Origin: Dehalococcoidia bacterium
GTDB taxonomy: Bacteria > Chloroflexota > Dehalococcoidia > Dehalococcoidales > RBG-16-60-22
Direction of reading: 5' to 3'
DNA: 18,073 nucleotides
NCBI GenBank assembly: GCA_030615035.1
Contig: JAUXAC010000021.1
Coordinates: 1 to 18,073, forward strand
The notes beneath the pieces were generated by a model. It did no database searches. It saw only the letters and a list, made by a program, of their open reading frames with translations, and had not been told where the DNA came from. Position numbers and translations under genes: made by a program. This document shows positions 5,211-11,327 of this stretch, in pieces (position 1 is the stretch's first letter; each line of letters starts with the position of its first letter).

Positions 5211-5230
5211 CAATCACCTCCTTTAATGTC

Positions 5231-5263
5231 GGGGGGGTGTGGGAGCCGACCCCACACCCTCCC
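5231..5263 (-). other. Strong intercistronic hairpin after the clamp gene
   Basis: A 13-bp stem (5231-5243 with 5251-5263, one G-T pair) around the 7-nt loop AGCCGAC, placed 8 nt after the stop of the clamp gene. No T-run follows on the minus strand. It is more likely an mRNA processing or stability element, or a partial attenuator, than a full terminator. Confidence 0.5.
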
Positions 5264-5271
5264 TGGGGAGC

Positions 5272-6390
5272 CTACCATTGCACTTGCATAGGCATGATAA
5301 GGACTCTCGGGCTATTCTGGCTCTGAAACGCTACTGGAGCGCTCTTGCCGGTCCACGAGATGGTGACGACTCCCTGCTTATCGCTAAGATATCCGGTGAG
5401 GTAGGACACACCAAGTGCGAATCTGTCCTTGGCTCCCTCGCTGCCATGAGTGGCAATGACAGAACTGACTTCCTGTCCGTCTTTCTTAGCAGAAATGGTA
5501 GCGCTGTCGTCCTTAAAGGCAAGGCGGACGATTCCCTTTGCATCTAGCGCTACTCCCGCTACCCGGTGGACAGCTACCGCAAGCTCTGTTGCCATAACCT
5601 GAACTTGCAGGCTTGGCTTCTCTTTCGGTATCAGTTTCTGCCAATCTGGGGGTTTGCCGCTGACCAGCTTGATAATGGCGGTAGTATTTGCCCCGAATTG
5701 GAACCTCAGGCCTTGCTTGCCGTCATGGGCCACTCCGGTGAACTTCTTGGCTACCAGCAAGGGGACCAGCTCGTCAGATACGGGCGGTGTTCGAGGTGTC
5801 CTTTGCCACAGATGCTTAAGAACTGCCACGGAGCCGGAAGGCAGGATCGTCGTGATGTTCTTGGGAAATGACAGAGGTAACACTTTGTCAGCCATACGGA
5901 AACCATCGCCTGCAGCAACTCTGACAGGATCTCCAAGAATGAGCGTTACGCCGTTAAGGACCGGCCTTGTCTCATCGTTAGCAGCGTAGGGTAGCATTGC
6001 GACTAAAGCGGGAATGAGGGTGTCGCTATCGAGAGACTCCTCAACAGTAGGAACGAACTCGGGCACATCCGGGAACGTCGCAGGGTCCTCTGTTGAGAAT
6101 GTTGCTTTGCCATCTGCCCAGGATAAAGAAAGCGTGCTCTTTTTAGCTTCTACATGGAGCAGCTCCCCACCATGGACGTATCGGAGCACTTCGGCCAGGT
6201 CTTTAAAGGGAATTAGAGACGTGAGGTCTGCTTCGGGAACCGCAGTGACTACCATGGTTTCCAGGTTGGTGGCGACAGCTTTGCCGTCCTTGAGCAGAAT
6301 ATACTCGAGGCTCGCTATCTTGGATTTGCGAGCTACCGCTGGTTTCAGCAACTCCAGGAGTTCCCTGAATCTGGCTACCTGCATATCCAT
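5272..6390 (-). CDS. dnaN: DNA polymerase III beta sliding clamp (DnaN-like)
   Basis: 372 residues, the usual length of a bacterial beta clamp. Landmarks run in order: LPFKDLAEVL-type end of domain I (LIPFKDLAEVLRYV 59-72), LSLSWADGKATFSTEDPATF and FPDVPE (87-111), DETRPVLNGVTLIL (139-152) with VAAGDGFRMADK (158-169) opening domain II, a GKPPDWQKLIP segment (245-255), and the closing strand RVLIMPMQVQW (362-372). The MPM near the C-terminus is part of the peptide-binding cleft. The protein should form a ring dimer on DNA and tether polymerases and repair factors. The ATG at 6390 is chosen for the AAAGGAGGTGA 5 nt upstream. It lies in the same operon as a ubiquitin-like cassette and next to genes with clamp-binding-like tails. 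It is probably an element-encoded clamp, distinct from the host's. Confidence 0.88.
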   Translation of the reverse strand: MDMQVARFRELLELLKPAVARKSKIASLEYILLKDGKAVATNLETMVVTAVPEADLTSLIPFKDLAEVLRYVHGGELLHVEAKKSTLSLSWADGKATFSTEDPATFPDVPEFVPTVEESLDSDTLIPALVAMLPYAANDETRPVLNGVTLILGDPVRVAAGDGFRMADKVLPLSFPKNITTILPSGSVAVLKHLWQRTPRTPPVSDELVPLLVAKKFTGVAHDGKQGLRFQFGANTTAIIKLVSGKPPDWQKLIPKEKPSLQVQVMATELAVAVHRVAGVALDAKGIVRLAFKDDSATISAKKDGQEVSSVIATHGSEGAKDRFALGVSYLTGYLSDKQGVVTISWTGKSAPVAFQSQNSPRVLIMPMQVQW

Positions 6391-6424
6391 CTTTTTCACC
6401 TCCTTTCTGGCCTGTCATCTTCAG

Positions 6425-6475
6425 CACCGGTAGGCCAACACCCGGTGAATCTGGTGCCCCCAGTGGCACCAGATT
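6425..6475 (-). other. Intercistronic hairpins upstream of the clamp gene
   Basis: An 11-bp perfect stem (6448-6458 with 6465-6475, loop CCCAGT), and next to it a 6-bp stem (6425-6430 with 6442-6447), fill the 94-nt gap between the acidic-protein gene and the clamp gene. No T-run follows on the minus strand. They could tune clamp expression within the operon by processing, stability or partial attenuation. Confidence 0.5.
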
Positions 6476-6484
6476 TCGACGATA

Positions 6485-6856
6485 TTAGAAGAAGCTCGGC
6501 TGAGCTTTGGGTTCCTGCGGAGCCGCTGGAGTCCGCGCTGGCGGAGGCGCTGGGGTAGGCAGATTTGCGGCGGGATTGCGAGGGTTGGCACTCCACTTCT
6601 GCTTCGCCTCTTCAACAAGTTTTGGGACCCGCTTCAAAGCGGCAGCCAGGGTGCCCTTAAGAGTCGTATACACCGGGTCGCAATCAGGAGATTGAACTCC
6701 CAGCATTATCTTGTCATCCTTGAGGACAATAACTACCTTGAGCTCATTCGAGGGTTTTGGCTTTTCCTCAGGTGTTTCCGGTGTCTCAGCTGTCGGCTCT
6801 TCTTCCTTCTCCTCTGCTTCCTCAGTAGTTTCGGTGGTTTCGTCTTTTTCAGCCAT
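6485..6856 (-). CDS. Acidic/proline-rich 123-residue protein with C-terminal clamp-binding-like motif
   Basis: Starts MAEKDETTETTEEAEEKEEE. The ATG at 6856 follows GGAAGG with 7-nt spacing; a longer frame back to 6913 has no site. Residues 1-37 are a disordered Glu/Thr/Pro region. A small folded part spans about 38-85 (ELKVVIVLKDDKIMLGVQSP, then TLKGTLAAALKRVPKLVEEA), and a Pro/Ala linker (about 90-118) leads to the last residues QPSFF. The position beside ThiF recalls PRTRC protein E, but I cannot confirm that similarity. The terminal QPSFF after a flexible linker looks like a beta-clamp docking peptide, and the next gene is a clamp. A role as a clamp adaptor is inferred. Confidence 0.7.
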   Translation of the reverse strand: MAEKDETTETTEEAEEKEEEPTAETPETPEEKPKPSNELKVVIVLKDDKIMLGVQSPDCDPVYTTLKGTLAAALKRVPKLVEEAKQKWSANPRNPAANLPTPAPPPARTPAAPQEPKAQPSFF

Positions 6857-6870
6857 CTTGTCACCTTCCT

Positions 6871-6907
6871 TTAGAATTTGGCAATGAGGGTGTCGACCTT
6901 CACCCCG
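6871..6907 (-). pseudogene. Vestigial original 3' end of the thiF-like gene
   Basis: Immediately after the double stop TAATGA of the thiF-like gene, in the same frame, the DNA reads GVKVDTLIAKF and then stops at 6873-6871. The first eight residues repeat ThiF residues 261-268 because a 24-bp sequence (6884-6907) is an exact copy of 7145-7168. The TAA overlaps the AAAGGAAGG of the next gene, as expected of a once-functional gene end in a packed operon. Confidence 0.7.
6884..6907 (-). repeat. 24-bp exact direct repeat, distal copy
   Basis: Identical to 7145-7168, with copies offset by 261 bp (87 codons). On the minus strand it starts CGGGGTGAAGGTCGAC and ends CTCAT. It marks the junction of an apparent in-frame insertion at the end of the thiF-like gene. 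Confidence 0.85.
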
Positions 6908-6912
6908 TTTCA

Positions 6913-7947
6913 TTAAATGGTAACTTTAATACCGAGCCTTTGTGCAATTAAGATAGTTCGGTGGGCTGTCTCCCTGACCTCAGGTGTATCGTTGTCGTAT
7001 ATCAGCTCGATATTCCGTTCGTCGTTTTTGATGACGGTAAATCCCATTGGTGCAACCCACTTGCCTCCGTTCGGCAGGGTAGCCATCAGCTCCTTTACCC
7101 AGTTGATGTCAGACTTGGTTGGGCGCCATTCAGGCTTGCCTACTATGAGGGTGTCGACCTTCACCCCGAGCATTCTGGCTATCACCACTGGATCTGCCGG
7201 CACTGTTTGCAGAGTGCCAGCTTCGATATCAAGATAGGCTCCCATCCAACTCAGCTCCCCACGAAGTAGGCGGTGCATAAACTCCAGCACCAATACCGCC
7301 ATGCTCTGGTTGATTACGGGACTCTGCTCCTCAGACAGCACGGCTTCAGCGCAGTCCTTATTGCCGTTAACTACCCTTGTCGGCGGAGCTCGCAGAGAAG
7401 GAAGTTGAAGCGTTGGTATTGGTAAGGCATACACTTCCTGCTTCTCCCTGTTGAAACCATTTTCCAGGTGTTCTAACTTATTGGCGTTACCAATCAGGAC
7501 CTGGCCGGAAGAATAACCGTTGCCGGCATCGAGCCACCAGTTTCCGAGTTGCAGCGTATCGGCAATTTGACACCGCGTCGCCGCCTTATCCACACAGCTT
7601 ACGATAATACCCTGAGCTGCTCTTGTGCTTAACCCGCCACCAAGATCCTTATATACAAGGTCGTGCATATAGGGATAGACGCTGTATCCGATGGAGCGCC
7701 CATACTGGCGGGATAAGCGGTCTGCAAGAGCCTGGCTTTTGAACTTGCCCACGTCTCCCGCGAAGAACTGCTGCCTCAGGAGGTTATGGGGCTCGACGCG
7801 GTCGGGGTCTACCAGTATCAAGGGGATATCGCTGTTCAAAAGTAGCCGGCATAAGCCTTCAGCGAGGAAACTACCAGTCCCCCCACAGCCGACGACCAAA
7901 ATCCTTGAATCTGCCGCCAAATGCTTCAAGGAAATCGTGAATGCCAC
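6913..7947 (-). CDS. PRTRC-system E1-like ThiF/Ub-activating protein with C-terminal extension
   Basis: 344 residues. The nucleotide-binding loop LVVGCGGTGSFLAE (18-30) is followed by DPDRVEPHNLLRQQFFAGDV and GKFKSQAL (47-74), the adenylation core of the E1/ThiF/MoeB family with its Asp, Asn, Arg and Lys residues. IIVSCVDKAATRCQIAD (114-130) closes the Rossmann part. KDCAEAVLSEEQSPVINQSM (197-216) and AYLDIEAGTLQTVPADPVV match the C-terminal half of PRTRC ThiF proteins; C199 is the best catalytic Cys candidate. The protein should adenylate the Ub-like protein C-terminus. Residues 269-344 (WRPTKSDINWVKELMATLP through AQRLGIKVTI) look like an added small domain bounded by a 24-bp duplication. 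The start is GTG at 7947, since about 17 residues are needed before the glycine loop. The gene overlaps the JAB gene by 77 nt. Confidence 0.88.
   Translation of the reverse strand: MAFTISLKHLAADSRILVVGCGGTGSFLAEGLCRLLLNSDIPLILVDPDRVEPHNLLRQQFFAGDVGKFKSQALADRLSRQYGRSIGYSVYPYMHDLVYKDLGGGLSTRAAQGIIVSCVDKAATRCQIADTLQLGNWWLDAGNGYSSGQVLIGNANKLEHLENGFNREKQEVYALPIPTLQLPSLRAPPTRVVNGNKDCAEAVLSEEQSPVINQSMAVLVLEFMHRLLRGELSWMGAYLDIEAGTLQTVPADPVVIARMLGVKVDTLIVGKPEWRPTKSDINWVKELMATLPNGGKWVAPMGFTVIKNDERNIELIYDNDTPEVRETAHRTILIAQRLGIKVTI
7145..7168 (-). repeat. 24-bp exact direct repeat, copy inside thiF
   Basis: Encodes ThiF residues 261-268 (GVKVDTLI). It is identical to 6884-6907, which lies beyond the ThiF stop. 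Confidence 0.85.
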
Positions 7948-8542
7948 CTTCGGGTATCACCTCCTTTTCTTCGTATTCAACTGCGTTAGTCAGGGAGCCG
8001 TCAAAGACTTCTCCCCAGGGCAACTCTTGGAAGTAGCCATAGGCTCCTATTCTGAGTTTCACCATTGGTTTAGCATTTAATAGCCCAACAACCCCGTATA
8101 ATTTCAGCCCAGTCTCGTCATTGTTGTCTGTCGAGCTGAACCGAGCTCCCATGCAGCCGTGTGAATGCATTTCAAGGACCACAGAAGTCCCTGCCTCATA
8201 CACAACGCTGCCGGCGCCCTTGTCCTGCACCGGTATGTAAAAGCGGTATCCAGCATCCCCGATCACCGCTACATAGTGCTCGGAGGAAATATCCGACAGG
8301 AACAGGTCGAGAGCCAGGTCGAAGAACCGCTGCGGGATGCTCCCGTAGGTCAGAGATACCTTTGTCTCAATAGGCGCCAGACCCCTGATGTCACACACGG
8401 CAACCGGTATTCTGGCGGCAATAAGCGGGTTTTCTGCCTCAATGAAAATCCCGTTAGAGGCTACGATATAGTCGTAGTAAAGTCCTCTTTCGCCAGAGAT
8501 CCCACCCGGGTAATTCACCAGGTAGCCTGTTGGTTTACTCAT
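7871..8542 (-). CDS. PRTRC protein A: JAB/JAMM-family deubiquitinase-like metalloprotease
   Basis: 223 residues. The N-terminal part (about 29-80: NGIFIEAENPLIAARIPVAV, then RGLAPIETKVSLTYGSIP) matches the domain seen before the protease in PRTRC protein A. The JAMM motif is complete: E124-M-H126-S-H128, seven residues, S136-x-x-D139 (HSHGCMGARFSSTD), followed by NNDE. This binds zinc and hydrolyses isopeptide or peptide bonds after a Ub-like C-terminus. The expected role is to mature or remove the Ub-like protein. The ATG at 8542 overlaps the E2-like gene stop by 8 nt with only a weak site, so translation is probably coupled. Its last 25 codons overlap the thiF start in another frame. Confidence 0.88.
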   Translation of the reverse strand: MSKPTGYLVNYPGGISGERGLYYDYIVASNGIFIEAENPLIAARIPVAVCDIRGLAPIETKVSLTYGSIPQRFFDLALDLFLSDISSEHYVAVIGDAGYRFYIPVQDKGAGSVVYEAGTSVVLEMHSHGCMGARFSSTDNNDETGLKLYGVVGLLNAKPMVKLRIGAYGYFQELPWGEVFDGSLTNAVEYEEKEVIPEGGIHDFLEAFGGRFKDFGRRLWGDW

Positions 8543-9212
8543 ACTGCATCAGGTCCTTTATCCTTCCAAGCTTAACCATGTCGTTAAGCGGGAACCTCTT
8601 TTTCTTGTCCAGGTGCTCCCACAAATGAATTACATTAGCGGGGAAAGCAATCGACCGGTTACGCAGCTCGGCCGCGGCGGTGAAGAATGATATAAAGAAC
8701 GACTCCACTATGTCTGCGACTCTCGTGGGATACCTGTGGTTCCCAGGGCAGGATCTACCGTTTTCATATATATTGCAGAGTGGCGCCTTGAAGACGGTAT
8801 CCGTTTCCTTGGTGGGTCTCTTCCTCACTGCAAAAACCGATGGCGGTGTCCCCGGAGAGCATAGGAAGATTAAGCCAGGCAGCGGTATTTTAAATCGGCG
8901 TGGCGGGCTGTCGGCCAATTCCTGGAGGGCGAGCGTGCGCACCTTCGGTTCTTCGTAGAGTGCGATGATTGGCCCATGCCGGGTGTTCTGCCACCAGAGG
9001 GTATTTGTTGGCAGCAACCCTGAGCTGAAGGACAACTCGCTGGCCAGGGCATGGCTTACATCCGCAGCGGAGACTACTCTTTTTTCTACTGTCTCCGGAT
9101 TAAAGAGGGTCATTACCACTGCCTGGTGGTGGAAATCCAGCCTGCATCTCAGCGGATCAGCCGGCACATCCAGCTCGGGAGGGATAGCCCATTTGTAGGA
9201 CTCATCTTTCAC
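8535..9212 (-). CDS. PRTRC protein B: E2-like (Prok-E2_D) protein
   Basis: 225 residues. Conserved blocks of PRTRC protein B are visible: LLPTNTLWWQNTRHGPIIAL (66-85), FKIPLPGLIFLCSPGTPPSV and FAVRKRPTKETDTVFKAP (107-144), and LCNIYENGRSCPGNHRYP (145-162), followed by ADIVESFFISFFTAAAELRN (166-185). This family is classed as a prokaryotic E2-type conjugating fold. C155 in the GRSCPGN turn is the best candidate for a thioester-forming Cys. The predicted job is to receive the Ub-like protein from ThiF and pass it to a target. GTG at 9212 follows AAAGGAGGTGA and overlaps the end of the protein F gene by 11 nt. No RING-type E3 is seen nearby. Confidence 0.85.
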   Translation of the reverse strand: MKDESYKWAIPPELDVPADPLRCRLDFHHQAVVMTLFNPETVEKRVVSAADVSHALASELSFSSGLLPTNTLWWQNTRHGPIIALYEEPKVRTLALQELADSPPRRFKIPLPGLIFLCSPGTPPSVFAVRKRPTKETDTVFKAPLCNIYENGRSCPGNHRYPTRVADIVESFFISFFTAAAELRNRSIAFPANVIHLWEHLDKKKRFPLNDMVKLGRIKDLMQYE

Positions 9213-10149
9213 TCACCGTCACCTCCTTTCTGATTACTTGACCATCCTCGTCTAGAGGAAAAGATATCTGCTCCTTGGGCACTTCCTCATATTCAGTGCC
9301 AAGCATGGCTGATAGCAGCCTTTCAAAGTTGTGGTGCATATCCTCCTCAAGCCAGTCGAACATGCGGTGCATCTTATTCTGGTAATCTACAACGCCTGGC
9401 CACTGTTGGGTAAGATTGTCAACGATCTCCCTGCTCCACGCTTCCGGACCGTAGTCGGCGTAATTGGCGTTCAGCTGCATAAAGTCGGTGTTCTCCCAAG
9501 TCCAATCGGCAAAGGCAACACACCCCCCGTATTCCGTTTCGTCGAGCATCCTGTGGATATCATCCAGACTCCAACCCTCGGGCGGTATTAACGCCATCAG
9601 CCCCTTGCCGACCAGTTCCTTCACGCGCTCAAGGAGCGGCACTCGTGAGATATCGTCAAAGGGGCTTTCAACTAGAGCCAACAGGAGAATGAAGCCGTCT
9701 CTGAATGAGTTAAACTCCTCATAGTCAGAATATGAAAAACCCATCAGATCGACGGGGATGTGCTGCAGGAAATCACCGAGCGTAAAGTCATCGTCGTAAT
9801 CCATAACTTCCTGCGACAGCGGGAAGTATCGGCTGTTAAAGTGGGAACAAAAGCGCTGGATTCGGTCTCCATCACCGACTTGAGACATTATCTCCCCCTC
9901 GTGTTCAGGAAGGAACTCCCTCACAAGCTCGATAAACTCACGGACTGATTCGGAGTTTTCAATGAGGTCAATAAGCCTCGACAGCAATGGCGGCCCGACC
10001 ACAAGCTTGGCTGCCAGGATAGAAAGGGGAAACACCGGTTCAGGTGCAGACGAATACTCCACTGGTTGCCCTATCTTTTCACTGACCAGCTTTTGGGCGC
10101 TTAAGCAGGCTCTCTCATTCAGCCATCTAAGTGTGTCCAGGTCCCACAT
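9202..10149 (-). CDS. PRTRC protein F-like helical protein
   Basis: 315 residues, predicted mostly helical, with no metal or nucleotide motif. Its place between the Ub-like and E2-like genes is where PRTRC protein F (alpha-helical partner) sits in other cassettes; family membership is inferred mainly from that order. Recognisable stretches are DYDDDFTLGDFLQHIPVDLM, FNSFRDGFILLLALVESPFD, and a Trp/Asp-rich part around AFADWTWENTDFMQLNANYA. Near the C-terminus QISFPL (294-299) resembles the hexapeptide clamp-binding motif QLSLPL. The ATG at 10149 lies 12 nt after GGAGG and overlaps the preceding gene by 23 nt. Function is unknown; scaffold or target recruitment is a guess. Confidence 0.65.
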   Translation of the reverse strand: MWDLDTLRWLNERACLSAQKLVSEKIGQPVEYSSAPEPVFPLSILAAKLVVGPPLLSRLIDLIENSESVREFIELVREFLPEHEGEIMSQVGDGDRIQRFCSHFNSRYFPLSQEVMDYDDDFTLGDFLQHIPVDLMGFSYSDYEEFNSFRDGFILLLALVESPFDDISRVPLLERVKELVGKGLMALIPPEGWSLDDIHRMLDETEYGGCVAFADWTWENTDFMQLNANYADYGPEAWSREIVDNLTQQWPGVVDYQNKMHRMFDWLEEDMHHNFERLLSAMLGTEYEEVPKEQISFPLDEDGQVIRKEVTVSER

Positions 10150-10384
10150 CTGCAGGTATAGCCTCCAAACGCTCTAGGGTGTCAACCGCCCTAATCGTGT
10201 GCGCACCATACATCTTGGCTTCAGCGATAGCCAGGTTAATTTCTGGCTCTGCTTCTGCCAGTGCTTCAACATCAAGCTCGCCATTTACAGTAAAGCGGTT
10301 GACTAACTCAATGATCAGCAACTTCTTTGGTGGCACCTTTTTCAGGGCACGGACTACCCTCTTGATATACTCGGGTTCATTCAC
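10127..10384 (-). CDS. Unknown 85-residue protein inside the Ub-like cassette
   Basis: Starts MNEPEYIKRVVRALKKVPPK at GTG 10384; AGGGG lies 5 nt upstream, inside the end of the Ub-like gene. The N-terminal third is basic and helical, the rest acidic (NGELDVEALAEAEPEINLAI) with a final IRAVDTLERLEAIPADVGPG. It sits between the Ub-like and F genes, a position normally without an extra gene in the cassettes I know. It begins 2 nt after the Ub-like stop and overlaps the F gene by 23 nt, so it is clearly part of the operon. No family is recognised. Confidence 0.6.
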   Translation of the reverse strand: MNEPEYIKRVVRALKKVPPKKLLIIELVNRFTVNGELDVEALAEAEPEINLAIAEAKMYGAHTIRAVDTLERLEAIPADVGPGHT

Positions 10385-10386
10385 TC

Positions 10387-10572
10387 TTACCCCTTTGTGC
10401 CCACACGCTTCCGGAACTCAAATATGTCGTCATCACCACGCTTGCTTTCGTGGGTCTCAGCATTTGCCAGCTCGGGGAAGAAGTTGGTCATAGACTGCTT
10501 GACCTCATCCGGTGACATATTCGGGTCTGGGTCTGGGAACTCCCTGCCGTCATAGACAAAGACTCTTGCCAT
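10387..10572 (-). CDS. PRTRC protein C: small ubiquitin-like protein (Prok_Ub)
   Basis: 61 residues: MARVFVYDGREFPDPDPNMS, then PDEVKQSMTNFFPELANAET and a tail ending FRKRVGTKG. The opening strand with DGREFPDPDPNMSPDEVK, FFPELANA, and the KRGDD...F-R-VGTKG end are hallmarks of PRTRC protein C. That family is assigned a ubiquitin-like beta-grasp fold. It ends with a single Gly rather than a Gly-Gly pair, leaving a C-terminus that ThiF could adenylate directly. The ATG at 10572 follows AAAGGAGG at 5-nt spacing; a longer frame to 10605 has no site. It is the first gene of the operon and the likely modifier handled by the E1, E2 and JAB proteins downstream. Confidence 0.85.
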   Translation of the reverse strand: MARVFVYDGREFPDPDPNMSPDEVKQSMTNFFPELANAETHESKRGDDDIFEFRKRVGTKG

Positions 10573-10604
10573 AGCACCCTCCTTTCTATGTATTCCCTGA
10601 CACA

Positions 10605-10668
10605 AGGGGAGGCTTCAGCTATGAGCCTCCCCTAAAGAGAAGGGGCGATACTGCTAGTATCACCCCTT
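10605..10668 (-). promoter_or_regulatory. Two long palindromes in the operon leader
   Basis: 10640-10668 is a 29-nt palindrome: AAGGGG and CCCCTT arms, then GATACT/AGTATC around GCT, with one C-A mismatch per side. 10605-10633 has a perfect 10-bp stem (AGGGGAGGCT with AGCCTCCCCT) and a 9-nt loop. Both lie just upstream of the Ub-like gene on the minus strand. A weak TATAAG -10 is present beside the first palindrome (10673-10668) without a clear -35. These may be operator or leader-RNA elements for the whole cassette. Confidence 0.5.
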
Positions 10669-10689
10669 ATAAAAAAAGCGGTTAAATAA

Positions 10690-10722
10690 CAAAAGACACC
10701 CCCTTGCGGGAAGTGTCTTTTG
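10690..10722 (-). terminator. Terminator of the 10732-11268 gene
   Basis: A perfect 10-bp stem CAAAAGACAC/GTGTCTTTTG around a GC-rich 13-nt loop lies 9 nt after the stop. On the minus strand it runs into TTTTGTTATTT and then a T7 run. The stem has A-rich and T-rich sides, so it may work in both directions. Confidence 0.75.
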
Positions 10723-10731
10723 CTTTTTGCC

Positions 10732-11268
10732 TTAATGGGCTAGATAGTGCCTGACCGCTTCCAGAATTATGTGCCTTATCCTTTCTTCTGTCCTAATGGG
10801 TAGAGGCTTCCCGTATCTAATAGCTTTACGCCTCTTTGTCTTGCTCACCTCTCGTAGAGCTTCACCCAAGTCAATATACAACCGAACATAGCTAGAGGCT
10901 ATCCTAACCCTAACAAAAGGTGTTAAGGTTACACCACTTATCGCTTGACCGTCAAAATAGTAAAGAGGTTGGTTTTGGTGAAAGATGTCTTTTGAGATAG
11001 CAGAAAACTGACCTCTTAACGGATAGCTTCTCTCGCCAAGACAATGAATAGCCTTGAGTTCAGCTTCCCATAGGGCTTGACGGAACTCCCTGTCCGACTG
11101 CTTCCAGTCGTTTATCAAGTCCTCAATAAAGTTTGAGTAGTGGTGTTCGGGAAAAAGACAGTTTTTGTGTCCAAAGACACAAAACCCCCCACTAGACAGA
11201 AAGAGTTGAATTAAGCTGTTTCTGCGGTCAGGGGTAGCCCACTTTGGCTGACTTGTTGATGTAGTCAT
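10732..11268 (-). CDS. Unknown 178-residue protein with possible Cys/His zinc site
   Basis: The ATG at 11268 has GGGGG about 6 nt upstream. Near the N-terminus GGFCVFGHKNCLFPEHHYSN holds two Cys and three His residues in a spacing that could bind zinc, followed by an acidic helix (FIEDLINDWKQSDREFRQAL). The middle part has GQFSAISKDIFHQNQPLYYF and VRVRIASSYVRLYIDLGEAL, and the end is strongly basic (VSKTKRRKAIRYGKPLPIRT). The layout suggests a compact nucleic-acid-associated protein, and an HNH-like fold is possible but the motif is incomplete. A strong terminator follows. This segment, with the next gene, is rich in CTAG, unlike its neighbours. Confidence 0.6.
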   Translation of the reverse strand: MTTSTSQPKWATPDRRNSLIQLFLSSGGFCVFGHKNCLFPEHHYSNFIEDLINDWKQSDREFRQALWEAELKAIHCLGERSYPLRGQFSAISKDIFHQNQPLYYFDGQAISGVTLTPFVRVRIASSYVRLYIDLGEALREVSKTKRRKAIRYGKPLPIRTEERIRHIILEAVRHYLAH

Positions 11269-11291
11269 ACCAAAGCCCCCCTTTCTTTTTT

Positions 11292-11317
11292 GTTTCAGAG
11301 CCTAGTTCGGGGGGGCT
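11292..11317 (+). repeat. 26-bp inverted repeat, left copy
   Basis: Reads GTTTCAGAGCCTAGTTC followed by G7 and CT. It is an exact inverted copy of 11867-11892; the two copies enclose the 11328-11843 gene. It also overlaps a weaker local hairpin (AGCCTAG/CTAGGCT, 11299-11333). Confidence 0.9.
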
Positions 11318-11327
11318 TGTTCCCAAG

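Noticed and set aside
5231..5263. Rho-independent terminator after the clamp gene
   Set aside because: The stem is strong but no T-run follows on either strand, and the next gene has its own ribosome binding site only 21 nt downstream; read as an intercistronic hairpin.
5239..6433. Several plus-strand frames of 100-139 residues
   Set aside because: All are antisense to the sliding clamp gene, whose protein matches its family along the full length.
7586..7594. Perfect DnaA box TTATCCACA
   Set aside because: A single copy inside the thiF-like coding sequence with no neighbouring boxes or AT-rich DNA; chance is sufficient explanation.
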